A stretch of 64,000 nt of DNA from Larkinella sp051857545 (GTDB lineage Bacteria > Bacteroidota > Bacteroidia > Cytophagales > Spirosomataceae), in assembly GCF_051857545.1 (NCBI RefSeq), contig NZ_JBPZHB010000001.1:124001-188000 (forward strand), read 5' to 3'. Shown here piece by piece: positions 34,044-41,376 of the stretch; positions within the stretch are counted from its first letter, which is position 1; each line of letters starts with the position of its first letter. A program made the position numbers and the translations under genes. Below the pieces are notes generated by a model, which did not search any database, was not told where the DNA came from, and saw nothing but the letters and a program-made list of their open reading frames with translations.

Positions 34044-35102
34044 ATGCCCGTCAACCGGAATGCCCTGATTCGTTATAAAACGCTGGATGCCTGTCTGCGA
34101 AACCGGCAACGCAAATGGACGCTGGACGACCTGATTGAGCGGGTTTCGGAAGCACTTTACGAATACGAAGGGATTGACAAAGGAATCAGCCGACGTACCA
34201 TTCAAGCCGACCTGCAACTCATGCGGAGTGATAAACTCGGTTATTTTGCGCCGATCGTCGTTCTGGAGAAAAAGTATTATACGTACGAAGACCCCGCCTA
34301 CAGCATTACCAACATTCCGCTGTCGGATGGGGACTTGCTGCGTATGAATGAAGCCGTTGAGGTGCTGAAACAATTCAAAGGGTTTTCTCACTTTTCGTCG
34401 CTGAATGAAGTCGTTCAGAAACTCGAAGACCACGTGTATTCGACGGGCCGGAAGTCGGCCCCGGTTATTGATTTTGAGAAGAACGAAGGACTGAAAGGGC
34501 TGCATTTTTTGGAAGAACTCTATCAGGCGGTTATTCAGAAAAGGGCCCTTCAGATCCGGTACCAGTCGTTTGTTGCACGATCTCCGCAGCTCTTTACCTT
34601 TCATGTCTGGTGGTTGAAAGAGTTTAAGAACCGCTGGTTTGCGGCCGGTGTGCAGAAAGGGAAAGATAAGCAAGGCATCATGCACTTAGCACTGGACCGC
34701 ATGGTGGCTATCAACCCAGCACCCGATACTAATTATATTCCGAATGAGATGACGGATGCTGATGGGTATTACCGCGATGTAATCGGGGTTACCGTCAGTG
34801 AAAACTTGAGAGCCATTCCGGTAAAATTATTCGTTACCCGTCTACACGCGCCCTACGTAGAAACCAAACCGCTTCATCATTCCCAACGGGTGCTGGAACA
34901 GCGCGCTGAGGGCATTGTCATTCAACTCCGGGTGCAACACAATTATGAATTGGAAAAAGAGATACTGGGGTTCGGAGATGGGATGATCGTTCTGGCCCCC
35001 GAGCGGCTTCGTGTGGCCATCCGGCAGCGTCTGCAGGCGGGTCTGGATGCCTATGCCGCCCTGGAAAGCCCAGCGCAGCCGCCGGAACCAGCGTCGTCCT
35101 GA
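34044..35102 (+). CDS. WYL-domain transcriptional regulator, divergent from slipin-rtcB
   Basis: 352 residues from the ATG at 34044; the frame is open 75 bp upstream but that part lacks domain character. The N-terminal helix-turn-helix is MPVNRNALIRYKTLDACLRN through GISRRTIQADLQLMRS. The middle is a WYL domain (ALQIRYQSFVARSPQLFTFHVWWLKEFKNRWFAAGV), followed by the usual C-terminal extension (LFVTRLHAPYVETKPLHHSQ ... GFGDGMIVLAPERLR). WYL domains sense ligands, often nucleic-acid-related, and regulate stress and defence genes. Placed head-to-head with the tRNA-mimic/slipin/rtcB unit, it probably controls it, in the place that sigma-54 regulator RtcR takes in proteobacteria. The regulatory link is inferred from position. 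Confidence 0.88.
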   Translation: MPVNRNALIRYKTLDACLRNRQRKWTLDDLIERVSEALYEYEGIDKGISRRTIQADLQLMRSDKLGYFAPIVVLEKKYYTYEDPAYSITNIPLSDGDLLRMNEAVEVLKQFKGFSHFSSLNEVVQKLEDHVYSTGRKSAPVIDFEKNEGLKGLHFLEELYQAVIQKRALQIRYQSFVARSPQLFTFHVWWLKEFKNRWFAAGVQKGKDKQGIMHLALDRMVAINPAPDTNYIPNEMTDADGYYRDVIGVTVSENLRAIPVKLFVTRLHAPYVETKPLHHSQRVLEQRAEGIVIQLRVQHNYELEKEILGFGDGMIVLAPERLRVAIRQRLQAGLDAYAALESPAQPPEPASS

Positions 35103-35172
35103 AGAATCGGTTTGAAAACCGGTATTGCTTTCATTTCCTGACTATTAACTTTTACAATAGTCTTTACATTAC

Positions 35173-35205
35173 TTTTGCTTTTACGTCCCCGATTCCCTAT
35201 CTTTG
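35173..35205 (+). promoter_or_regulatory. Bacteroidota-type promoter of fusA
   Basis: TTTTG at 35173-35177 and TATCTTTG at 35198-35205 match the -33 and -7 elements (TTG, TAnnTTTG), with a 20-bp spacer between TTG and TATC. This leaves a leader of roughly 90 nt before the fusA start codon. Confidence 0.75.
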
Positions 35206-35299
35206 CGCTCTGATTCGCGAAAAGTGCCTTTTTAATACCAACAAGTTGCTTTTTCGGATCCCTGCAATTGTACATTAACTTCTGTAATTATACTTCATT

Positions 35300-37402
35300 A
35301 TGGCAACTGATCTTCGATACCTGCGAAACATTGGTATCGCTGCCCACATCGACGCCGGTAAAACGACTACCACCGAGCGGATTCTTTATTACTCCGGGGT
35401 CAGCCACAAAATCGGCGAAGTACACGAAGGGGCCGCTACCATGGACTGGATGGAGCAGGAACAGGAACGAGGAATCACCATTACGTCGGCAGCTACTACC
35501 GTCAACTGGAAATACCGCGACCAGAACTACCATGTGAACATCATCGATACACCGGGTCACGTTGACTTTACGGTGGAAGTGAACCGTTCGCTGCGGGTTC
35601 TGGATGGTCTGGTGTTTTTGTTTAGTGCCGTAGATGGTGTTGAACCTCAGTCGGAAACCAACTGGCGTTTGGCTAACAACTACAACGTAGCCCGTCTGGG
35701 TTTCGTGAACAAGATGGACCGCGCCGGTGCTGACTTTTTGACTGTTTGTCAGCAGGTGAAGGATATGCTCGGCAGCAATGCCGTGCCGCTGCAATTGCCG
35801 ATCGGGGCCGAAGATAACTTCAAAGGTGTAGTCGATCTGGTGAACTTCCGCGGTATTCAGTGGAACGAACACGACAAAGGCATGACGTTCCAGGAAGTTC
35901 CGATTCCGGACGACATGCTGGAAGAAGCCAAAGAATGGCGCGAAAAACTCCTCGAAGCCGTTGCTGATTACGACGAGTCGCTGATGGAGAAATATTTCGA
36001 AGATCCGGAGTCGATCACGGAAGATGAAATCCTGACAGCCCTGCGTCAGGCGACCATCGAGATGAAAATTGTTCCGATGTTGTGTGGTTCATCGTTCAAG
36101 AACAAAGGCGTTCAGACGATGCTCGACTACGTGATGTCGTTGCTGCCTTCTCCACTCGATAAACCGGAAATCAAAGGAACCAACCCCGATACCGATCAGG
36201 AAGTCATTCGTCATCCGAACGAAACCGATCCGTTTACGGCTTTAGGTTTTAAAATTGCTACTGACCCCTACGTAGGTCGTCTGTGCTTTGTGCGGGTTTA
36301 TTCCGGTATTCTGGATTCCGGTTCTTACGTTCTGAACACGCGTTCGGGCAACAAAGAGCGGATTTCGCGGATTTTCCAGATGCACGCCAACAAGCAAAAC
36401 CAGATCGACAAACTGCGGGCTGGTGATATTGGTGCCGTCGTTGGGTTCAAGGACATCAAAACGGGCGATACGCTTTGTGATGAGAAACACCCGATCGTAC
36501 TGGAATCCATGGTCTTCCCGGATCCGGTTATTGGATACGCCATCGAACCGAAGAAAACGGCTGATCAGGATAACTTCTCGAAAGCCATTGGTAAACTGAT
36601 CGAAGAAGATCCGACTCTGAAAGTAGAGACGGATGAAGAAACCGGTCAGACGATTATCCGCGGTATGGGTGAGTTGCACCTTGAAATTATCATCGACCGG
36701 ATGCGTCGTGAATTCAAAGTGGAAGTCAACCAGGGTGCTCCGCAGGTAGCCTACAAAGAAACGTTGACGAAGAGCTTCGAACACCGCGAGCTTTACAAGA
36801 AGCAAACGGGTGGTCGTGGTAAATTTGCCGACATCGTGTTCGAAATCATGCCGGGCGAAGAAGGCAAAACCGGTCTGGAGTTTGTGAACGGTATCGTGGG
36901 TGGGGTTATTCCGCGCGAATTCATCCCATCGGTCGAAAAAGGATTCCGCGAAGCCATGTCGACGGGTCCGTTGGCGGGCTATCCGCTGGATTCAATGAAA
37001 GTTCGGTTGTTCCACGGTTCTTTCCACGATGTTGACTCCGATTCGTTGTCGTTCGAATTGGCAGCCCGTCTCGGTTTCCGGGAAGCGGCCAAGAACGCTG
37101 GTCCGAAACTGCTGGAGCCAATCATGGCCGTTGAAGTACTGACGCCGGAAGAGTATACCGGTCCGATTACAGGTGACTTAAACCGTCGTCGCGGTATCAT
37201 GAAAGGCATGGACACGCGGGCGGGTTCGCAGGTGATCAAAGCCGATGTTCCGCTGTCGGAACTGTTTGGTTATGTAACCGATCTGCGTACGATGTCATCC
37301 GGTCGTGCCACGGCCAACCTGACCTTTGCCCACTACGAGCAAGTGCCGACCAACCTGGCGGAAGGCATCATCTCGAAAGCAAAAGGAACCGTTAGGGCTT
37401 AA
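35300..37402 (+). CDS. fusA: Elongation factor G
   Basis: 700 residues with the GTPase motifs AHIDAGKTTTTER (G1), DTPGHVDF (G3) and NKMDRAGAD (G4), and EF-G domains II-V to the C-terminus (GEVIPREFIPSVEKG, LRTMSSGRATANLTFAHY). It drives translocation and ribosome recycling. The usual upstream partners rpsL and rpsG are absent: a WYL gene precedes it, with a separate promoter at 35173. It is followed by rpsJ after 149 bp containing a strong hairpin. Confidence 0.98.
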   Translation: MATDLRYLRNIGIAAHIDAGKTTTTERILYYSGVSHKIGEVHEGAATMDWMEQEQERGITITSAATTVNWKYRDQNYHVNIIDTPGHVDFTVEVNRSLRVLDGLVFLFSAVDGVEPQSETNWRLANNYNVARLGFVNKMDRAGADFLTVCQQVKDMLGSNAVPLQLPIGAEDNFKGVVDLVNFRGIQWNEHDKGMTFQEVPIPDDMLEEAKEWREKLLEAVADYDESLMEKYFEDPESITEDEILTALRQATIEMKIVPMLCGSSFKNKGVQTMLDYVMSLLPSPLDKPEIKGTNPDTDQEVIRHPNETDPFTALGFKIATDPYVGRLCFVRVYSGILDSGSYVLNTRSGNKERISRIFQMHANKQNQIDKLRAGDIGAVVGFKDIKTGDTLCDEKHPIVLESMVFPDPVIGYAIEPKKTADQDNFSKAIGKLIEEDPTLKVETDEETGQTIIRGMGELHLEIIIDRMRREFKVEVNQGAPQVAYKETLTKSFEHRELYKKQTGGRGKFADIVFEIMPGEEGKTGLEFVNGIVGGVIPREFIPSVEKGFREAMSTGPLAGYPLDSMKVRLFHGSFHDVDSDSLSFELAARLGFREAAKNAGPKLLEPIMAVEVLTPEEYTGPITGDLNRRRGIMKGMDTRAGSQVIKADVPLSELFGYVTDLRTMSSGRATANLTFAHYEQVPTNLAEGIISKAKGTVRA

Positions 37403-37415
37403 TTATCGAATTATA

Positions 37416-37458
37416 AGTGACCAATGAACAGTCTGTAAGGAATTGTTCATTGGTCATT
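37416..37458 (+). repeat. 15-bp inverted repeat between fusA and rpsJ
   Basis: AGTGACCAATGAACA (37416-37430) and TGTTCATTGGTCATT (37444-37458) form a 15-bp stem (one G-T pair) with a 13-nt loop. No T run follows, so a simple terminator is unlikely. It may stabilise or separate the fusA and rpsJ messages. Confidence 0.7.
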
Positions 37459-37551
37459 AAATAAAAACCGCTGCTGGAGTAAATGGTTCTTTCGGCAGAG
37501 GCTCACGTGTCGGTTAACTACCGGCTATTATAACCAGAACCACAACTTGTC

Positions 37552-37857
37552 ATGAATCAAAAAATTCGGATTAAACTGAAGTCCTTCGACCACATGCTGG
37601 TCGACAAGTCGGCTGAAAAAATCGTTAAGGCGGTAAAATCAACGGGTGCTATTGTGAGCGGTCCGATTCCCCTGCCGACCGAGAAAGAAATCTTTACGGT
37701 TCTGCGGTCTCCGCACGTCAACAAAAAATCACGCGAGCAATTCCAGCTTTGCACCTACAAGCGGTTGGTGGATATTTACTCAACCAGCGCCAAAACGGTC
37801 GATGCCTTGATGAAACTGGAACTGCCGAGTGGGGTCGACGTTGAAATCAAAGTATAA
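37552..37857 (+). CDS. rpsJ: 30S ribosomal protein S10
   Basis: 101 residues, the usual length. Diagnostic segments are IRIKLKSFDHMLVDKSAEKI and RSPHVNKKSREQFQ. S10 lies in the 30S head and, as NusE, also joins antitermination complexes. It opens the S10 cluster but is separated from rplC by 339 bp carrying a promoter, a structured RNA with terminator, and a second promoter. It may therefore be transcribed largely with fusA. Confidence 0.98.
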   Translation: MNQKIRIKLKSFDHMLVDKSAEKIVKAVKSTGAIVSGPIPLPTEKEIFTVLRSPHVNKKSREQFQLCTYKRLVDIYSTSAKTVDALMKLELPSGVDVEIKV

Positions 37858-37895
37858 CGCTAAGAATCTTCAGTAACTTTTGTTGAAAAAGTTTT

Positions 37896-37922
37896 TTGAA
37901 GTCGAAAAATAGCGTACCTTTG
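37896..37922 (+). promoter_or_regulatory. Promoter of the rpsJ-rplC intergenic RNA
   Basis: TTG at 37896-37898 and TACCTTTG at 37915-37922 fit the Bacteroidota consensus with a 16-bp spacer. Transcription would start near 37928, at the 5' side of the structured RNA. Confidence 0.7.
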
Positions 37923-37927
37923 CAAGC

Positions 37928-38070
37928 CGAATTTAGAATTAAAGACAAAGACATACCTCGGGTGAAGGTCCTTCACGGAAACCGCATCTGACTTATTTAG
38001 TACGGTAACACATGCATTTGTGTCAACCGAGCGAAAAGGTCAGGTGGAACACGCCTGGCCTTTTTTGTTT
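37928..38070 (+). ncRNA. Structured RNA with own promoter and terminator (sRNA or r-protein attenuator)
   Basis: A multibranched fold is visible. A closing stem CTCGG/CCGAG (37957-37961 with 38027-38031) encloses three hairpins: GTGAAG/CTTCAC (37962-37976), ACCG/CGGT (37981-38006) and ACACA/TGTGT (38008-38023). Then follows an intrinsic terminator: AAGGTCAGG pairs with CCTGGCCTT (38036-38062) and a T tract runs from 38061. A fresh promoter for rplC lies 40 bp further on. The unit is therefore either a free-standing RNA of about 140 nt or an attenuator of readthrough into the L3/L4 genes. I do not recognise a named family. Confidence 0.6.
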
Positions 38071-38109
38071 TTAATTTGCTCGGAATCATTGGAATAAAGT
38101 AAAATACGG

Positions 38110-38141
38110 TTTGGAATAAAAGTTAGTAATTCCTACCTTTG
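38110..38141 (+). promoter_or_regulatory. Promoter of the rplC operon
   Basis: TTTG at 38110-38113, a 20-bp spacer, and TACCTTTG at 38134-38141, identical to the -7 element of the RNA promoter upstream. It should start the long ribosomal-protein transcript about 50 nt before rplC. Confidence 0.75.
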
Positions 38142-38196
38142 CACTCCGATTTTTTCGGGTTGAAACTATAAATTCCTGCTTTACAACCACTTATTT

Positions 38197-38817
38197 ATGT
38201 CTGGTTTAATTGGAAAGAAGATTGGGATGACCAGTCTGTACAATGCTGACGGGCAGGCTCTGGCATGTACAGTTATTGAGGCTGGTCCCTGTGTTGTTAC
38301 ACACGTAAAAACGCAGGAGAACGACGGCTATCAGGCTGTTCAGTTGGGTTACGGCGAGAAGAAAGAAAAACGTACAACCAAGCCATTGCTGGGGCATTTT
38401 AAAAAGGCCGGTACGACGCCAAAGCGCAAGTTAGTTGAGTTTAAAACATTCGAAAAAGAGCTGAGCCTGGGTGAAACCCTGCAAGCCGCGGATGTTTTTG
38501 TCGAGGGCGATTTCGTTGATGTCGTCGGAACGGTTAAAGGTCGCGGATTCCAGGGCGTTGTGAAACGTCACGGTTTCGGTGGTGTCGGTGGACAAACCCA
38601 CGGTCAGCACAACCGCGCTCGTCACCCGGGTTCTATCGGTGCCTGTTCATTCCCTTCGCGGGTTTTCAAAGGCATCCGGATGGCCGGTCGCATGGGTGGC
38701 AACCGGGTGAAAGTTCAGAACCTTCGTGTTTTGAAGATACTGTCAGAACAAAATCTGATCGTAGTGAGCGGCTCGGTTCCGGGCGCAAAAAATTCGTTCC
38801 TCATTTTAGATAAGTAA
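38197..38817 (+). CDS. rplC: 50S ribosomal protein L3
   Basis: 206 residues. It opens MSGLIGKKIGMTSLYNADGQ and carries the conserved central loop GFGGVGGQTHGQHNRARHPG that reaches the peptidyl-transferase centre, followed by MAGRMGGNRVKVQNL. L3 is an early 50S assembly protein. It is the first gene behind the promoter at 38110; rplD starts 3 bp after its stop. Confidence 0.98.
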   Translation: MSGLIGKKIGMTSLYNADGQALACTVIEAGPCVVTHVKTQENDGYQAVQLGYGEKKEKRTTKPLLGHFKKAGTTPKRKLVEFKTFEKELSLGETLQAADVFVEGDFVDVVGTVKGRGFQGVVKRHGFGGVGGQTHGQHNRARHPGSIGACSFPSRVFKGIRMAGRMGGNRVKVQNLRVLKILSEQNLIVVSGSVPGAKNSFLILDK

Positions 38818-38820
38818 ATC

Positions 38821-39447
38821 ATGGAGGTAGCAATTTATAACTCGAAAGGCGAAGATACAGGCAAGAAGATTAACTTGTCTGATGAGATCTTCGGAATTGA
38901 GCCAAGCGAGCACGCGATCTACTTAGACGTGAAACAATACCTGGCCAACCAACGTCAGGGAACGCACAAGGTAAAAGAACGTGCCGAGAATGCTCACTCG
39001 ACCCGTAAAATCAAGAAGCAAAAAGGTACGGGTGGTGCTCGTGCCGGTTCCATCAAGTCGCCGGTATTCGTTGGCGGTGGAACCATCTTCGGTCCTCGTC
39101 CGCGTGACTACTCGTTCAAACTGAACAAGAAGGTAAAGCAACTGGCCCGTAAATCAGCGCTTGCCACCAAAGCACAGGGTAACAGCGTTTCCATCCTGGA
39201 AAACTTCACCCTGGAAGGTCCCCGTACGAAGTCATACATTGAGTTTTTGACCGGTTTTGAAGCTTTGAACACGAAAACGTTGTTGATTCTGCCTGAGGTA
39301 GACACCAACGTGGTTCTGTCGAGCCGCAACCTGCAAAAAGCCAAAGTCGTGACAGCTGACAGCCTGAATACGTATGATTTGATGCATGCCGACCGTCTGC
39401 TGATTGCTGAAGGGGCTTTGTCGAAACTAGAATCTCTTCTCCAGTAA
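38821..39447 (+). CDS. rplD: 50S ribosomal protein L4
   Basis: 208 residues with the tunnel-lining loop KKQKGTGGARAGSIKSPVFVGGG and GPRPRDYSFKLNKK. In Escherichia coli L4 represses its own S10 operon through the leader. Whether the structured RNA upstream (37928-38070) plays that part here is open. Confidence 0.98.
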   Translation: MEVAIYNSKGEDTGKKINLSDEIFGIEPSEHAIYLDVKQYLANQRQGTHKVKERAENAHSTRKIKKQKGTGGARAGSIKSPVFVGGGTIFGPRPRDYSFKLNKKVKQLARKSALATKAQGNSVSILENFTLEGPRTKSYIEFLTGFEALNTKTLLILPEVDTNVVLSSRNLQKAKVVTADSLNTYDLMHADRLLIAEGALSKLESLLQ

Positions 39448-39453
39448 TTGATT

Positions 39454-39747
39454 ATGGAAAACGTACTGAAAAGACCGATCATTACCGAAAAAGTGACGGC
39501 CCAGAATAAGAAGGGACAATACGGTTTTGAGGTGTCGATGAATGCCAATAAAATCGAAATCAAAAAGGCTGTCGAGAAATTGTATGGCGTTACGGTGAAG
39601 GAAGTCAATACGATGCGTTGCTTCGGACACATGAAGTCGAAGAGCACGAAGAAAGGCGCTGTTACGGCAGGCCGGACGTCAACCTGGAAGAAAGCAATCG
39701 TTACGGTTGCCGACGGGGAGATCATCGATATTTACGCTGAAGCATAA
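39454..39747 (+). CDS. rplW: 50S ribosomal protein L23
   Basis: 97 residues from the ATG at 39454. A TTG two codons earlier (39448) also stays in frame, but the ATG is preferred. KRPIITEKVTAQNKKGQYGF and KAVEKLYGVTVKEVNTMRC are diagnostic. L23 sits at the tunnel exit and docks trigger factor and SRP. The gap to rplD is 6 bp. Confidence 0.97.
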   Translation: MENVLKRPIITEKVTAQNKKGQYGFEVSMNANKIEIKKAVEKLYGVTVKEVNTMRCFGHMKSKSTKKGAVTAGRTSTWKKAIVTVADGEIIDIYAEA

Positions 39748-39789
39748 GGCAACCCAACCACGAACGACTAAACGAAGTAGTTAGGAATC

Positions 39790-40614
39790 ATGGGAGTTAA
39801 GAAACTGAAACCAACAACCCCGAGTCAACGTTTTCGCGTGGCCCCGGACTTTGCCGAGATTACGACGGACAAACCGGAACGGAGTCTGCTGGTATCGATA
39901 AAGAGATCAGGTGGCCGGAACAATCAGGGTCACCGTTCAATGCGCTACATTGGTGGCGGTCACAAGAAACAGTATCGGATTATCGACTTCAAACGCGATA
40001 AGGCTGATGTACCGGCAACGGTTAAAACGATTGAGTATGATCCCAACCGTTCGGCCCGGATCGCTCTGTTGTTCTACGTTGATGGGGAAAAGCGTTACAT
40101 CATTGCCCCTCAAGGCATCACGGTTGGACAGCAGGTCATTTCAGGCCCGTCCGTTCCGCCGGAAGTTGGAAACGCCCTGCCATTGTCGGCTATGCCGATT
40201 GGTACCATCGTTCACAACGTGGAGCTGAAGCCTGGTAAAGGAGCCGCTATGGTTCGCAGCGCCGGAACCTACGCCCAGTTGGTAGCCCGCGAAGACAAAT
40301 ACGCGATTCTGCGGATGCCTTCGGGTGAGCAGCGGATGGTATTGGGAACCTGCATGGCAACCGTCGGCTCGGTTTCTAACCCGGATCACATGAACGTGAG
40401 CATGGGGAAAGCCGGTCGGAACCGTTGGTTAGGGATTCGTCCCCGCGTCCGTGGTGTTGCCATGAACCCAGTCGATCACCCGATGGGTGGTGGTGAAGGT
40501 CGGGCTTCCGGTGGTCATCCCCGGTCACGTACCGGTCTGTACGCAAAAGGCAAGAAGACCCGCCCGGTGAACAAATATTCAGATCGTCTGATCATTAGTA
40601 AACGAAAAAAATAA
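39790..40614 (+). CDS. rplB: 50S ribosomal protein L2
   Basis: 274 residues. It has the SH3-like and OB domains (TIEYDPNRSARIALLFYVDG) and the conserved C-terminal block RGVAMNPVDHPMGGGEGRAS containing the His important for peptidyl transfer, then GGHPRSRTG. It is a core 23S rRNA-binding protein. Confidence 0.98.
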   Translation: MGVKKLKPTTPSQRFRVAPDFAEITTDKPERSLLVSIKRSGGRNNQGHRSMRYIGGGHKKQYRIIDFKRDKADVPATVKTIEYDPNRSARIALLFYVDGEKRYIIAPQGITVGQQVISGPSVPPEVGNALPLSAMPIGTIVHNVELKPGKGAAMVRSAGTYAQLVAREDKYAILRMPSGEQRMVLGTCMATVGSVSNPDHMNVSMGKAGRNRWLGIRPRVRGVAMNPVDHPMGGGEGRASGGHPRSRTGLYAKGKKTRPVNKYSDRLIISKRKK

Positions 40615-40621
40615 GAGGTAG

Positions 40622-40900
40622 ATGGCACGCTCACTCAAAAAGGGTCCCTACATAGATTTTCGTCTGGAAAAGAAGGTGGACACCATGAACGATGCAGGCA
40701 GAAAGTCTGTAATCAAAACCTGGTCCCGCCGTTCAATGATCTCTCCGGATTTCGTTGGCCATACGTTCGCCGTACACAATGGCAATAAGTTCATTCCAGT
40801 GTATGTCACCGAGAATATGGTGGGTCATAAATTAGGCGAGTTTTCGCCTACCCGTAACTTCCGGGGGCACGTTGCGAAGAAAGACAAAGGCAAACGGTAG
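40622..40900 (+). CDS. rpsS: 30S ribosomal protein S19
   Basis: 92 residues. MARSLKKGPYIDFRLEKKV and HKLGEFSPTRNFRGHVAKKDK are typical. It contacts S13 in the 30S head. It starts 7 bp after rplB; the 74-bp gap behind it holds one of the quasi-palindromic spacers. Confidence 0.98.
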   Translation: MARSLKKGPYIDFRLEKKVDTMNDAGRKSVIKTWSRRSMISPDFVGHTFAVHNGNKFIPVYVTENMVGHKLGEFSPTRNFRGHVAKKDKGKR

Positions 40901-40904
40901 AATT

Positions 40905-40967
40905 GTTTAATGTTTAAAGTTTAAGGTTTGAGGTGTTCGTTAAACGTTAAACTTTAGACCTGAAACC
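40905..40967. repeat. Quasi-palindromic GTTTAA-word spacer between rpsS and rplV
   Basis: The left half repeats the words GTTTAA and GTTTGA; the right half is an imperfect reverse complement (TTAAACGTTAAACTTTAGACC). Arms of about 22 bp differ at a few positions and enclose a loop near TGTTCG. Built on the same words as 50556-50627. Confidence 0.75.
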
Positions 40968-40974
40968 AGAAAAA

Positions 40975-41364
40975 ATGGAAGCAGTAGCAAAGCTAAAAAA
41001 TGTGCCTTCGTCTCCTCGTAAAATGCGGCTGGTAGCCGATATGATCCGGGGTCAGAAGGTTAGCAAAGCATTGGGTATTCTGCGTTATCAACCCCAGGCC
41101 GGTGCAGCACTGCTGGAAAAGCTGGTGCTCTCGGCGGTTGCTAACTGGCAGCAAAAAAACGAAGATGAACGCGCCGAAGACGCTGATCTGTACGTAAAGA
41201 CGATTTTCGTCGACGGCGGTCGGATGCTGAAACGTCTGCGTCCTGCTCCTCAGGGTCGTGGTCACCGGATTCGCAAACGCTCCAACCACGTTACGATCGT
41301 GATTGAGAGTGCCGCCGGATCTCTTACGGTTGCACCAGTAGTTTCAACAGAAAACGCAGAATAA
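40975..41364 (+). CDS. rplV: 50S ribosomal protein L22
   Basis: 129 residues. KNVPSSPRKMRLVADMIRGQ opens the globular part, and the tunnel hairpin is RMLKRLRPAPQGRGHRIRKRSNHVTI. Mutations in the hairpin cause macrolide resistance in other bacteria; this one looks ordinary. rpsC follows after 12 bp. Confidence 0.98.
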   Translation: MEAVAKLKNVPSSPRKMRLVADMIRGQKVSKALGILRYQPQAGAALLEKLVLSAVANWQQKNEDERAEDADLYVKTIFVDGGRMLKRLRPAPQGRGHRIRKRSNHVTIVIESAAGSLTVAPVVSTENAE

Positions 41365-41376
41365 CAAGACAATAAA

